Shown here: piece after piece, positions 1-8,020 of the stretch
Numbering within the stretch: the first letter of the stretch is position 1
Layout: every line of letters starts with the position of its first letter
Origin: Brevundimonas sp. AJA228-03
GTDB taxonomy: Bacteria; Pseudomonadota; Alphaproteobacteria; Caulobacterales; Caulobacteraceae
NCBI RefSeq assembly: GCF_017795885.1
Contig: NZ_CP059297.1
Coordinates: 1,865,001-1,929,000, forward strand
Reading direction: 5' to 3'
DNA length: 64,000 nucleotides
The notes under the pieces: model-generated
Seen by the model: only the letters and a program-made list of their open reading frames with translations
What the model was told of the DNA's origin: nothing
Databases searched by the model: none
Position numbers and translations under genes: made by a program

Positions 1-2055
1 CTGGGCGACACGGGCGTGGCGGTCCATCCGGACGACGCGCGATATGCCTCGATCGTGGGTGCACAGGTCATCCTGCCGCTGACTTGCCGGGCCATCCCGA
101 TCGTTGCCGACGAATATGCCGATCCGACCAAGGGGTCGGGGGCCGTGAAGATTACGCCGGCGCATGACTTCAACGACTTCCAGGTGGGCAAGCGGGCGGG
201 CTTGCCGGCCATCAACATCATGAACGCCTTCGCTCGCATTCTGGACTGGGGTGATGTTCCTGCGCCTGACCCCGGCAAGGTGGCTGAAGAACATCACGAC
301 TCGGCCGAGTCCTACCTGGTCGACTCCATTCCGCCAGATCTGCGGGGGCTTGACCGCTTTGCCGCGCGCAAGGCCATCGTCGCGCGCGCCGAGGCCGAAG
401 GCTGGCTGCGCGAGATCGAGAAGACCCGCCACGTTGTGCCGCACGGCGACCGCTCCGGCGTCGTCATCGAGCCCTGGCTGACGGACCAGTGGTACGTCGA
501 CGCCCACACCATGGCCCAGCCGGCGCTGAAGGCGGTGGAGCAGGGCGACACGGTGTTCGAGCCGAAGTCCTACGAGAAGATCTATTTCGAATGGCTGCGC
601 AACATCGAGCCCTGGTGCATCAGCCGCCAGCTGTGGTGGGGGCACCGCATCCCGGCCTGGTATGACGCCGACGGAAACATCTACGTTGCCGAGACGGAGG
701 CGGAAGCCGTTGCCCAGGCGGGCGGCAAGGCCCTGACCCAGGACGAGGACGTCCTCGACACCTGGTTCTCTTCGGCCTTGTGGCCTTTCTCGACCATGGG
801 CTGGCCCGAGAACACCGACGACCTGAAGCGGTTCTATCCGACCAGCGACCTCGTCACCGCCGCCGATATCATCTTCTTCTGGGTCGCCCGGATGATGATG
901 ATGGGGCTGCACTTCATGGACGCGGTGCCCTTCAGGCGCGTCATCATCAACGGCCTCGTCCGCGACGAGAAGGGCCAGAAGATGAGCAAGTCCAAGGGGA
1001 ACGTGATCGATCCTCTGGTGATCATCGACGAGCTTGGGGCCGATCCCCTGCGCTTCACCATGGCCATCCTGTCGGGCACGCGCGACATCAAGCTGAGCCG
1101 CCAGCGCATTGAGGGCTATCGCAATTTCGGCACCAAACTGTGGAACGCGGCCCGCTTCAGTCAGATGAACGAGGCCCGCCGCGTCGAGGGTTTCGATCCC
1201 GCCACGCTCGACCAGACCATCAACCGCTGGGTCCGGGGCGAGCTGACGAAAACCGAACGGCAGGTTTCCGAGGCCATCGAGGGCGGTCGCTTCGACGACG
1301 CGGCCTCGGCCCTTTACCGGTTCGTGTGGAACGTCTTCTGTGACTGGTATCTGGAGCTGGCCAAGCCCGTCTTCCAGGGCTCTGACGAGGCCGCCAGGGC
1401 CGAGACCCGCGCCATGACCGCCTGGACGCTGGACCAGACGCTGAAACTGCTGCACCCCGTCATGCCCTTCATCACCGAGGAACTGTGGGCCGAGCTGGGC
1501 CAGGAGGGCGCGGCGCGCGACGAGCCCATGCTGATCGGGGCCGAATGGCCCGCGTTGCCTGACGCCTTCATCGATCCGGGGGCCGAGGCCGAGATCGGCT
1601 GGCTGGTCGATCTGGTCACCGATGTCCGGGCTCTGAGGGCCGAGATGAACGTGCCGCCGGGGGCCAAGCCCCCGCTGACCTTCGTCGCGCCGGACGCGGT
1701 GACGGCGGAGCGGGCGATGCGGCACCGCGATCTGATCCTCACGCTGGCCCGGGTGTCGGAGGCTACGACGGCTGACGCAGCCCCGGCCGGAGCGGTGACC
1801 TTCGTGTCCAGTGCGACGGCTGCTGCGCTGTCGCTGGCCGGGATCATCGACCTTGGCGCCGAACGCGCGCGCCTGACCAAAGAGGTCGCGGCCTTCGACA
1901 GCGACATCGGTCATGTGATGAAGAAGCTCGGCAATCCGAACTTCGTCGAACGGGCGGCTCCGGCCGTAATCGACGAACAGCGGGCCAAGCTGGCGGAGGC
2001 AGAAGCCGGCAAGGCACGGCTGGAAGCCGCTCTGGCGCGGCTGGAAAGCCTCTAG
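1..2055 (+). CDS. valS: Valyl-tRNA synthetase, C-terminal part (5' end outside window)
   Basis: Class I aminoacyl-tRNA synthetase that charges tRNA-Val in the cytoplasm. The reading frame is open from base 1, so the N-terminus with the HIGH motif lies upstream. Visible parts in order: the end of the CP1 editing domain (GSGAVKITPAHDFNDF), the WWGHRIPAWY block (about 634-663), the KMSKS loop (979-993), the anticodon-binding domain, and the ValRS-specific C-terminal coiled-coil arm rich in Lys, Glu and Ala. About 684 residues are present; ValRS is usually around 900. The stop at 2053-2055 overlaps by two bases the stop of a small gene on the other strand. Confidence 0.97.
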   Translation: MGDTGVAVHPDDARYASIVGAQVILPLTCRAIPIVADEYADPTKGSGAVKITPAHDFNDFQVGKRAGLPAINIMNAFARILDWGDVPAPDPGKVAEEHHDSAESYLVDSIPPDLRGLDRFAARKAIVARAEAEGWLREIEKTRHVVPHGDRSGVVIEPWLTDQWYVDAHTMAQPALKAVEQGDTVFEPKSYEKIYFEWLRNIEPWCISRQLWWGHRIPAWYDADGNIYVAETEAEAVAQAGGKALTQDEDVLDTWFSSALWPFSTMGWPENTDDLKRFYPTSDLVTAADIIFFWVARMMMMGLHFMDAVPFRRVIINGLVRDEKGQKMSKSKGNVIDPLVIIDELGADPLRFTMAILSGTRDIKLSRQRIEGYRNFGTKLWNAARFSQMNEARRVEGFDPATLDQTINRWVRGELTKTERQVSEAIEGGRFDDAASALYRFVWNVFCDWYLELAKPVFQGSDEAARAETRAMTAWTLDQTLKLLHPVMPFITEELWAELGQEGAARDEPMLIGAEWPALPDAFIDPGAEAEIGWLVDLVTDVRALRAEMNVPPGAKPPLTFVAPDAVTAERAMRHRDLILTLARVSEATTADAAPAGAVTFVSSATAAALSLAGIIDLGAERARLTKEVAAFDSDIGHVMKKLGNPNFVERAAPAVIDEQRAKLAEAEAGKARLEAALARLESL

Positions 2056-2183
2056 CCGCGCATTGCGGGCATGGTCGGGCTGATCGATTGGGCCTTGATC
2101 AGCATGCGGCGGCCCGTCGTTGGGACGATCAGGACCACGGTGGCCAGGATGCCGAGGGCAAACAGGACAGTCAGGATTCGCAT
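2052..2183 (-). CDS. Small single-pass membrane protein, 43 aa
   Basis: A 43-codon frame read by eye in the gap between valS and the AhpD-like gene. It starts MRILTVLFALGILATVVLIV, a clear hydrophobic segment at residues 2-20, followed by a short basic tail (GRRMLIK). A good ribosome site (AGGAGA, 8 bases before the ATG) supports translation. It lies 68 bp downstream of the AhpD-like gene on the same strand and may be co-transcribed with it. Its stop overlaps the valS stop tail-to-tail. I do not recognise a family; function unknown. Confidence 0.6.
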   Translation of the reverse strand: MRILTVLFALGILATVVLIVPTTGRRMLIKAQSISPTMPAMRG

Positions 2184-2251
2184 GGTTCTATCTCCTGTAG
2201 CGGCGTCGAGCGAGCCTTCGCCCGACACCGCCCGGGGGTTACGGATGAAGA

Positions 2252-2812
2252 TCAGGCCGCCTTGCGGGGCGTAAAGGCGTTGGCCTGGAAGGCCGCATCG
2301 ACCGGGGTTTCGGCGATGTGGTTGACGTAGTTCGAAATGGTCTTCAGCCCGACGCCCAGAACCACTTCCAGCACATTGGCGGCGGTATAGCCGGCACCGA
2401 TCAGACGGTTGACGTCGGCGTCCGACACCCAGCCGCGCTCACGCACCACACGCGTCGCGAAATCGCGCAGGGCTTCCAGCCTGGCATCAGCGATCGGTCC
2501 GCCATTGCGTACGGCCGCGATCACGGTCTGATCCAGACGCTGGCCCTGGGTGACCGTGGTGTGGGCGGCGACGCAATAATGACAGGCGTTCTCGACCGCG
2601 GCGGCGATCAGGACGACTTCACGCTCCAGCGGGGTCAGGTCAGACTTCTGATAGGCTGCAGCGAGAGACAGATAGCCCTCGATAACGGCCGGGCTTTCGG
2701 CGAACTCGCCGACGAGATTGGGCACGAGGCCAAAGGCGGCCTTGGCAGCGGCGATATAGGGACGCGAGCCCTCGGGGGCGGTGTCCAGGGTGTGGATCGG
2801 GAACTGGGTCAT
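2252..2812 (-). CDS. Carboxymuconolactone decarboxylase / AhpD-like peroxidase-related protein
   Basis: 186 aa, the usual length for the peroxidase-related branch of the AhpD-like fold. The redox signature E-x2-C-x2-C-x3-H is intact: Glu74, Cys77, Cys80 and His84 (ENACHYCVAAH), the thiol pair used by AhpD to reduce its partner or peroxides. No signal peptide, so cytoplasmic. It is divergent from a LysR regulator with a palindromic operator between them, which suggests regulation by that gene. Physiological substrate unknown. Confidence 0.85.
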   Translation of the reverse strand: MTQFPIHTLDTAPEGSRPYIAAAKAAFGLVPNLVGEFAESPAVIEGYLSLAAAYQKSDLTPLEREVVLIAAAVENACHYCVAAHTTVTQGQRLDQTVIAAVRNGGPIADARLEALRDFATRVVRERGWVSDADVNRLIGAGYTAANVLEVVLGVGLKTISNYVNHIAETPVDAAFQANAFTPRKAA

Positions 2813-2910
2813 TTTGGTCTCCGGTGATTGGCGGACGCGGGATGCGTCGTCGAAGGCGAACGTGCGCCCGCCGCCTTCCGCGCAGTAGTCACAGGAATTG
2901 ACTTTGACTT

Positions 2911-2925
2911 ATGCGTTTTACGCAT
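2911..2925. promoter_or_regulatory. Candidate LysR-type operator (T-N11-A palindrome)
   Basis: Perfect inverted repeat ATGCGT-TTT-ACGCAT in the divergent spacer between the AhpD-like gene and the LysR gene. It contains TGCGTTTTACGCA, which fits the T-N11-A form of LysR-family boxes. It lies just upstream of the chosen LysR start at 2939 and would overlap an alternative start at 2924, consistent with autorepression. Confidence 0.55.
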
Positions 2926-2938
2926 GAAAACAGGCGCA

Positions 2939-3829
2939 ATGGATCGCCTTTCCGCCCTTCGCCTGTTCATTCGCACGGTAGAGACCGGCAGCTTCTCGCG
3001 TGCCGGACGCGACGCGGGCCTTTCGCAGTCCGCCACCAGCCGGGCGATCGCGGCGCTGGAAGTCGATCTCGGCGCACGGCTTCTGCTTCGCACCACACGT
3101 CGGCTGTCGGTCACCGAGGCGGGACAGCGGGTCTATGAGCAGGCACTTCGGATGCTCGACGAAGATGCGGCCCTTATGGAGGCGGCAGCGGGAGCGGACC
3201 GGGAACCCGTCGGGCGGCTGAGGGTCTCGACCTCGGTCGCCTTTGCAACAGACGAGGTGGCGCCGCACGTCGGCGGCTTCCTGAGAGCCTTCCCGCGCGT
3301 GCGCCTGGATCTGGCGGCCACCGATGCACGTGTCGATGCAGTGGCCGAGGGGGTAGACCTGATCCTGCGCCTTGGCTCGCTGGCCGACAGCGGCATGACC
3401 GGGCGGCGGCTTGGAGCCTATCAGCCATGGCTGGTCGCCTCGCCGGGGGTGGCAGAGGGTCTGGACGCGCGGGCCTCGATTGAGGACCAGCTGAGGGGCC
3501 GTTGCATCGTCTATTCGGGATCGACGCTGGGGATGCGGTGGCGGCTGGATGGCCCGGGCGATCCGGTGGTGTTCGAGGCGTCGGGACCTTTGACGGCCGG
3601 TGCGGGAGCCGTCGTGCATGGCCTGGCGGTGGCCGGGGTGGGCGTGGCACTACTGCCGTCCTTTGCCGTCCGCGCCGATCTGGCTAGCGGACGACTGGTT
3701 CGGGTCGCGCCCGAATGGTCCGGTCCGTCGATCGACCTGTCGGCGCTATGGAGTCATCGGGCGTTGCCGCGCAAGGGGCGCGTATTCCTGGACTATCTGT
3801 CGCCGCTTCTGACACTGGATGACCGCTGA
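2939..3829 (+). CDS. LysR-family transcriptional regulator
   Basis: 296 aa from the ATG at 2939 (MDRLSALRLFIRTVETGSF), the normal LysR start; ACAGG lies a few bases upstream. Another ATG at 2924 would overlap the palindromic operator. The N-terminal winged HTH (SFSRAGRDAGLSQSATSRAI) spans about residues 15-60, followed by a LysR substrate-binding domain. The gene is divergent from the AhpD-like gene, its probable target, and its stop overlaps the tlyA start by one base (TGATG), so tlyA is probably translated from the same message. Effector unknown. Confidence 0.9.
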   Translation: MDRLSALRLFIRTVETGSFSRAGRDAGLSQSATSRAIAALEVDLGARLLLRTTRRLSVTEAGQRVYEQALRMLDEDAALMEAAAGADREPVGRLRVSTSVAFATDEVAPHVGGFLRAFPRVRLDLAATDARVDAVAEGVDLILRLGSLADSGMTGRRLGAYQPWLVASPGVAEGLDARASIEDQLRGRCIVYSGSTLGMRWRLDGPGDPVVFEASGPLTAGAGAVVHGLAVAGVGVALLPSFAVRADLASGRLVRVAPEWSGPSIDLSALWSHRALPRKGRVFLDYLSPLLTLDDR

Positions 3830-4554
3830 TGCGACTCGATCAACTGCTGGTTTCCAAAGGACTGATCGACAGCCGCGCCCGGGCCAAGGCGGCGATCGAG
3901 GCCGGGGGCGTGACGGTGGACGGCATTGTGGTGACCAATGCGTCCCGCGCCTTCGGTGACGACGCCGTCGTGTCGGTGATACAGGCTCATGACTGGGTCG
4001 GGCGCGGGGCGTTGAAGCTGGACCATGCGCTGACCCTCTGGCCGGTCGCGGTCGAGGGACGCGTGGTGCTGGACGTCGGGGCCTCGACCGGCGGGTTCAC
4101 CGAAGTCTGCCTGAAGCGCGGTGCGGCCAGGGTGTTTGCCGTCGATGTGGGGTTCGGGCAGTTGCACGAGCGGATCGAGGCCGATCCTCGCCTCGTCAGC
4201 CTGGAGCGGACCGACGCCCGGTCGCTGGATCGGACCCTGATCCCTGATGCACCCGCCCTGATCGTCTGCGACGCCAGCTTCATCGGCCTGGCCAAGGTGC
4301 TACCCGTGGCGCTGGAACTCGCGGAGGCCGGGGCCGATCTGATCGCCCTGGTCAAGCCCCAGTTCGAGGGGGCCGGGCCGTCCGCCGTGGGCAAGAAGGG
4401 GATCGTCAAGGACCCGGAGGCCCACCGCGCGGCGGTCGAGGGCGTGTCGGCCTGGCTGGCCAGCGTCGGCTGGGTCGTTCAGGCAACCACTGACAGCCCG
4501 ATCACCGGCGGCGATGGCAATGTCGAGTTCCTGATCTGGGCGAAAAAGTCGTAG
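3829..4554 (+). CDS. tlyA: TlyA-family rRNA 2'-O-methyltransferase (hemolysin A family)
   Basis: 241 aa. An N-terminal S4 RNA-binding domain (MRLDQLLVSKGLIDSRARAK, then GGVTVDG) is followed by an FtsJ-like Rossmann methyltransferase domain with the SAM motif VLDVGASTGGFTEV (about residues 78-91) and the VKPQFE segment. In mycobacteria TlyA 2'-O-methylates cytidines of 16S and 23S rRNA; other homologues are annotated as hemolysins, so the rRNA role here is inferred from the family. The start overlaps the upstream LysR stop by one base. Confidence 0.9.
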   Translation: MRLDQLLVSKGLIDSRARAKAAIEAGGVTVDGIVVTNASRAFGDDAVVSVIQAHDWVGRGALKLDHALTLWPVAVEGRVVLDVGASTGGFTEVCLKRGAARVFAVDVGFGQLHERIEADPRLVSLERTDARSLDRTLIPDAPALIVCDASFIGLAKVLPVALELAEAGADLIALVKPQFEGAGPSAVGKKGIVKDPEAHRAAVEGVSAWLASVGWVVQATTDSPITGGDGNVEFLIWAKKS

Positions 4555-4662
4555 CGACAACCGTCGATCAAGCCGCGAGACGGCGCTGGTTGGTGACAGC
4601 GACACCCTTCAGGTCGATGAAAACCGCCGATGGATGACTCCACCGGCGGCTCCCGTCACGTC

Positions 4663-4696
4663 GTCGGTCGACAGGGGGGCTGAAAACTGACCGACG
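4663..4696. terminator. Hairpin between convergent genes
   Basis: Perfect 8-bp inverted repeat CGTCGGTC (4663-4670) and GACCGACG (4689-4696) with an 18-base loop, between the ends of tlyA and the convergent glycine-zipper gene. Its placement suits a bidirectional terminator, but it has no clear U-tract. Confidence 0.35.
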
Positions 4697-4714
4697 CCGC
4701 GATCTCCGTGACCC

Positions 4715-5281
4715 TTACCGGGGCACCCAGCCGCGGCGGGGATCGTAGATGTAGTAGCCGTCGGCGCTGACCTGGTAGCCGTTGTCATAGCGACGATCCT
4801 CCCGACGGCTGTCGTGGCGACGCGCGTCATTGCGGCGGTCGTCGTAACGGCCGTAGGATTGGGCGCGGTCGTCGTAGCGGTCCCGCTCATCGTAGTAGGT
4901 CGCGGGCGGGGCGTAGGCGGACCCCTGATAGGGGCTCGACTGGCAGGTGCTGTTCGAGGCGCGGCCGACCTGGGATCCGATGATGGCTCCCAGCACGCCG
5001 CCGATGATCGAGCCCTCGGTGCGATTGCCACGGGCCGCGATCTGCGAGCCGGCCACGGCACCGACGCCGGCGCCGATCAGAGCCCCCGCGCCCGTCCGAC
5101 CCTGGCTCAGGGTCTGGCAGCGATCGCGGTAGCCGGTGTTGCCATAGGGCTGGCTGTAGCCCTGGTTCTGGTAGCCATTGCCGTAGCCATAGGACTGGGC
5201 CGAGGCGGCGGCGGGCATCACGCTGACGGCACCGAGAACGGCGGCGACGGCGGCGACTGAACTCTTTATCGAAACGGACAA
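4715..5281 (-). CDS. Secreted glycine-zipper (17-kDa antigen-like) protein
   Basis: Best start is the TTG at 5281, with AGGGGA upstream, giving 188 aa that begin with a typical Sec signal peptide ending near AAASAQS; the frame extends upstream to 5377 but that stretch is not signal-like. The mature protein has a Tyr/Gly/Gln-rich stretch, two glycine-zipper helices (GALIGAGVGAVAGSQIA and SIIGGVLGAIIGSQVG) and a charged Arg/Asp/Tyr-rich C-terminal region ending YYIYDPRRGWVPR. Glycine zippers usually insert in or span the outer membrane. Single gene; candidate operator repeats lie upstream. Exact role unknown. Confidence 0.75.
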   Translation of the reverse strand: MSVSIKSSVAAVAAVLGAVSVMPAAASAQSYGYGNGYQNQGYSQPYGNTGYRDRCQTLSQGRTGAGALIGAGVGAVAGSQIAARGNRTEGSIIGGVLGAIIGSQVGRASNSTCQSSPYQGSAYAPPATYYDERDRYDDRAQSYGRYDDRRNDARRHDSRREDRRYDNGYQVSADGYYIYDPRRGWVPR

Positions 5282-5350
5282 CGGGAAGATCCCCTGTGTT
5301 GGGAGACGCGGGGTGCGGCTCCGATCTGATGCTCCGGTTCTAGGCGTTCG

Positions 5351-5394
5351 AACCTGAACGCGTTTTGAGCGGGTCATTCATCCTCGTTCAGGTT
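5351..5394. promoter_or_regulatory. Inverted and direct repeats in the divergent promoter region
   Basis: Between the glycine-zipper gene and the rRNA methyltransferase gene, AACCTGAACG (5351-5360) and CGTTCAGGTT (5385-5394) form a perfect 10-bp inverted repeat. The right side also holds TTCA twice at 10-bp spacing (5377 and 5387), the pattern bound by many OmpR-family regulators. Likely an operator; the regulator is not identified. Confidence 0.4.
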
Positions 5395-5428
5395 TCGCGA
5401 TGCGCGTCCGGCCGTCTAGAAGCCAGCG

Positions 5429-6673
5429 ATGAGCACGACGTTGAAGATCGCCCGCGTGGCCGGGCAGGGGGACGGCGCGGCCGAGACGCCGGGCGGTCCG
5501 GTCTTCGCGCCCCTGACCCTGCCGGGCGAGACGGTGCGGGGCGAGGTCCGTGACGGGCGGATGGACGGGGCGGAGGTGGTCGAGGCCAGTCCCGATCGGG
5601 TCCCGCCGGTCTCGCCGCACTATGGCGATTGCGGCGGATGTTCCCTGCAGCACTGGGCCAGCGGGCCCTATCTGGACTGGAAGCGGGATCAGGTCATTGC
5701 GGCCCTGGCGCGCGAGCGGATCGAGACCGAGGTCGAGGCGACGGTGGCGGTGCCGGCGGGCACAAGGCGACGGCTGGCCCTGCATGCCCGTCGGCTGGAG
5801 GATGGACGGGTCGTGCTGGGGTTCAAGGCGCGCAAGTCCTGGCGGCTGGTCGAGGTGACGGCCTGTCCGGTGGCCGATCCCCGGCTGGTGGACGCGTTTC
5901 CGGTACTGGCCCGGGTGGCGGCGGCCTTACTGGAGCGTCCGAAGTCGGCCCCGACCCTGCATGTGACCTGGACGCTGGACGGGCTGGATGTCGATGTGAC
6001 GGGGGTCGAGCGACGATCGGGCGGACTGTCGGCCGACCGGCAGCTGCAGGCCATCCGGGCGGCGGGTGAGGGTGACCTTGCCCGGCTGAGCCTGGCGGGT
6101 GAGACCCTGGTCATGGCGCGACAGCCGAGGGTGGTCTTCGGGCCTGCGACCGTGCCCCTGCCGGCCGGCGGCTTCCTGCAGGCCGTGCCGGAGGCGGAGG
6201 CGGCGATGACGTCGCGGGCCGTGGCGGCGGTGAAGGGTGCGAAGGTCGTCGCCGACCTGTTCTGCGGGGCGGGCACCTTCACCTTTCCTCTGGCGACGGT
6301 GGCACGTGTGATCGCGGCGGACTCCTCGGCGGGCGGCATAGCGGCGCTGAAGGTCGGGATCGGCTCGGCGAAGGGCATGAAGCCCATCGAGGCCCACGCG
6401 CGCGACCTGTTTCGGCGACCGCTGACGCCGTTCGACCTGAAGGCCTGCGAGGCCATCGTTTTTGACCCTCCGCGCGCGGGGGCGATCGAGCAGACGGCCC
6501 AGATCGCCGGAACGAAGGCGGCGGTCGTGGTGGGGGTGTCGTGCAACCCCCAGACCTTCGCCCGTGACGCGCGGGTGCTGATCGATGCCGGGTTCCGGCT
6601 GGAAAAGGTGACGCCCGTCGATCAGTTCCTGTGGTCCAGCCATGTCGAGCTGGTGGGCGTGTTCCGGCGCTGA
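5429..6673 (+). CDS. RlmD/TrmA-family RNA (uracil-5-)-methyltransferase
   Basis: 414 aa. SAM-dependent enzyme expected to methylate uridine C5 in 23S rRNA (or tRNA). Features: a short TRAM-like N-terminus, a partial iron-sulphur motif (GDCGGCSLQH, Cys68 and Cys71), the SAM motif VADLFCGAGTFTFPLA, FDPPRAGA, the nucleophile loop VSCNPQTFARD and the terminal catalytic-Glu segment HVELVGVF. The first cysteine of the usual C-x5-C-x2-C cluster motif is serine here (SPHYGDCGGC). Which RNA is modified cannot be told from sequence. Convergent with the next gene, 3 bases apart. Confidence 0.88.
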   Translation: MSTTLKIARVAGQGDGAAETPGGPVFAPLTLPGETVRGEVRDGRMDGAEVVEASPDRVPPVSPHYGDCGGCSLQHWASGPYLDWKRDQVIAALARERIETEVEATVAVPAGTRRRLALHARRLEDGRVVLGFKARKSWRLVEVTACPVADPRLVDAFPVLARVAAALLERPKSAPTLHVTWTLDGLDVDVTGVERRSGGLSADRQLQAIRAAGEGDLARLSLAGETLVMARQPRVVFGPATVPLPAGGFLQAVPEAEAAMTSRAVAAVKGAKVVADLFCGAGTFTFPLATVARVIAADSSAGGIAALKVGIGSAKGMKPIEAHARDLFRRPLTPFDLKACEAIVFDPPRAGAIEQTAQIAGTKAAVVVGVSCNPQTFARDARVLIDAGFRLEKVTPVDQFLWSSHVELVGVFRR

Positions 6674-6676
6674 ATC

Positions 6677-7531
6677 TCAGTCGCCGGCCAGGGCGGCGGC
6701 GACGCGCGATTCATAGTCCGGCTGCTGGCCGATGTCGGAGTGACCGGCCTCCGGGAAGACCAGGGTCTGGACCTCATGGCCGCGCGCGCCCAGGTCCCGT
6801 GCCAGTCGGCGGCTGAGGGCGGGCGGCAGGGTCGTGTCCTTGCCGGCCTCCAGCACAAGGATTCGTCCCTGATAGCCGTCCAGCGAACCAGGCACGTCGA
6901 CGGCCGTCAGGGCCGGGGCCATGCGAACACGGACCAGAGGGCGAGCCAGTCCGACCATTTCGTCGATCGCGGCGCGGGCCGTGGGCGTGGTGGTCTCCAG
7001 CACCAGGGCTTCGGCATTTACCTCATTGGCGATGGCGGCGCAGACGATGCCGCCCAGCGAATGGCCCCAGGCGATCAGCGGGCGGCCTTCGGTATCGGCT
7101 ATGGTCCTTGCTTCGCGCGCCACGGCCCGGCCGACCGCCTCGAAGCCGGCGAAGTCGGCCGTGCCAACGGTCTCGCCATAACCGGGATAGTCGAACATCA
7201 GCACATCGCCGAACGGGCTCAGCTCGCGCGCAGCGACGGCCCCGCCGCTGGACCGCCGAAACAGATTGCCACCGCAGAACAGGATCAGCGGGCGCGGCGC
7301 AGCCGTCATCCGCACGCGGGTCGCCCCGATGGAGCCGCCCGCATACGACCAGGTCAGTCTCTCGGAACCCGGCGGCGGCGGGGCGTTCGGCAGGGTCATG
7401 CCCGCAGCCCGAACTCGCGTGTCGGGGTAGAAGAAGTTATCCTCAGGGACGTTGACAGAGAGGCAGCCGCCGAGACCGATAAGGAGTAGAGCGGACAACG
7501 GCCTGACGACGAAGTTCAACATGGTGTCCAT
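6677..7531 (-). CDS. Alpha/beta-hydrolase lipoprotein
   Basis: 284 aa. The N-terminus is a lipoprotein signal (LLLIGLGGC-LS), so the protein should be anchored in the envelope. The mature part is a serine alpha/beta hydrolase: an oxyanion region (ILFCGGN), YPGYGET, the nucleophile elbow GHSLGG and a late His in PEAGHSD. Closest in style to the BEM46/YfhR class of hydrolases; substrate unknown. An alternative ATG three codons in (7522) would also keep the lipobox. Same strand as the signalling operon upstream, about 60 bp away. Confidence 0.8.
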   Translation of the reverse strand: MDTMLNFVVRPLSALLLIGLGGCLSVNVPEDNFFYPDTRVRAAGMTLPNAPPPPGSERLTWSYAGGSIGATRVRMTAAPRPLILFCGGNLFRRSSGGAVAARELSPFGDVLMFDYPGYGETVGTADFAGFEAVGRAVAREARTIADTEGRPLIAWGHSLGGIVCAAIANEVNAEALVLETTTPTARAAIDEMVGLARPLVRVRMAPALTAVDVPGSLDGYQGRILVLEAGKDTTLPPALSRRLARDLGARGHEVQTLVFPEAGHSDIGQQPDYESRVAAALAGD

Positions 7532-7591
7532 CCGGGTTCAGCTTGGAATAGCAACAGAATGCTATCCGGGTGTCCACATTGCGGGGCGGGA

Positions 7592-8020
7592 TCAAGTCAG
7601 CCTTCTGAACCTGCGCCGGGTGTCCAGAAGCACCCAGCTCCGCATGAGCAGTTCCGCCACATCATAGGGCTTCAGCAGAACGTCGTTCGCACCCAGCGAC
7701 AGCGCCCGCAGCCTCGCGTTCATCGTCGAATCCGCCGTCAGCACGAGGATGGGCAGATAGTCGGTCTCCGCAGTCAGGCGACGAAAACTCTCGAGAAGCT
7801 CATAACCGTCGAAGCCCGGCATCATCAGATCCAGCAAGACAAGATCCGGCGGCGTTTTCGCGAAATCGGCCAGGGCGTCCCTGGCGTCGAGGAAGGTCGC
7901 GATGTTGGTGAACCCCTCTCTTCGAAACGCCCGGTCGACCAGACTCAGATTTGCCGCCTCGTCATCGACGGCCAGGATCCGCCTCGACTTCAGCGCGGCA
8001 TCATCAGGCACAATCCTCAT
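7592..8020 (-). CDS. Single-domain response regulator (CheY-like)
   Basis: 142 aa, receiver domain only. Acidic pocket ILAVDDE (Asp19, Asp20), phospho-acceptor Asp64 in LVLLDLMMPG, Thr in LVLTAD and Lys in LLKPYD are all present. With no output domain it probably acts by protein contact or as a phosphate shuttle. Its start overlaps the stop of the PAS histidine kinase by 4 bp (ATGA), so it is the last gene of a four-gene signalling operon and that kinase is its likely partner. Confidence 0.9.
   Translation of the reverse strand: MRIVPDDAALKSRRILAVDDEAANLSLVDRAFRREGFTNIATFLDARDALADFAKTPPDLVLLDLMMPGFDGYELLESFRRLTAETDYLPILVLTADSTMNARLRALSLGANDVLLKPYDVAELLMRSWVLLDTRRRFRRLT

Noticed and set aside
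5342..5360. tRNA T-loop-like GTTCGAAC
   Set aside because: No acceptor, D or anticodon arms around it; it is part of the promoter repeats. No tRNA gene found in the window.
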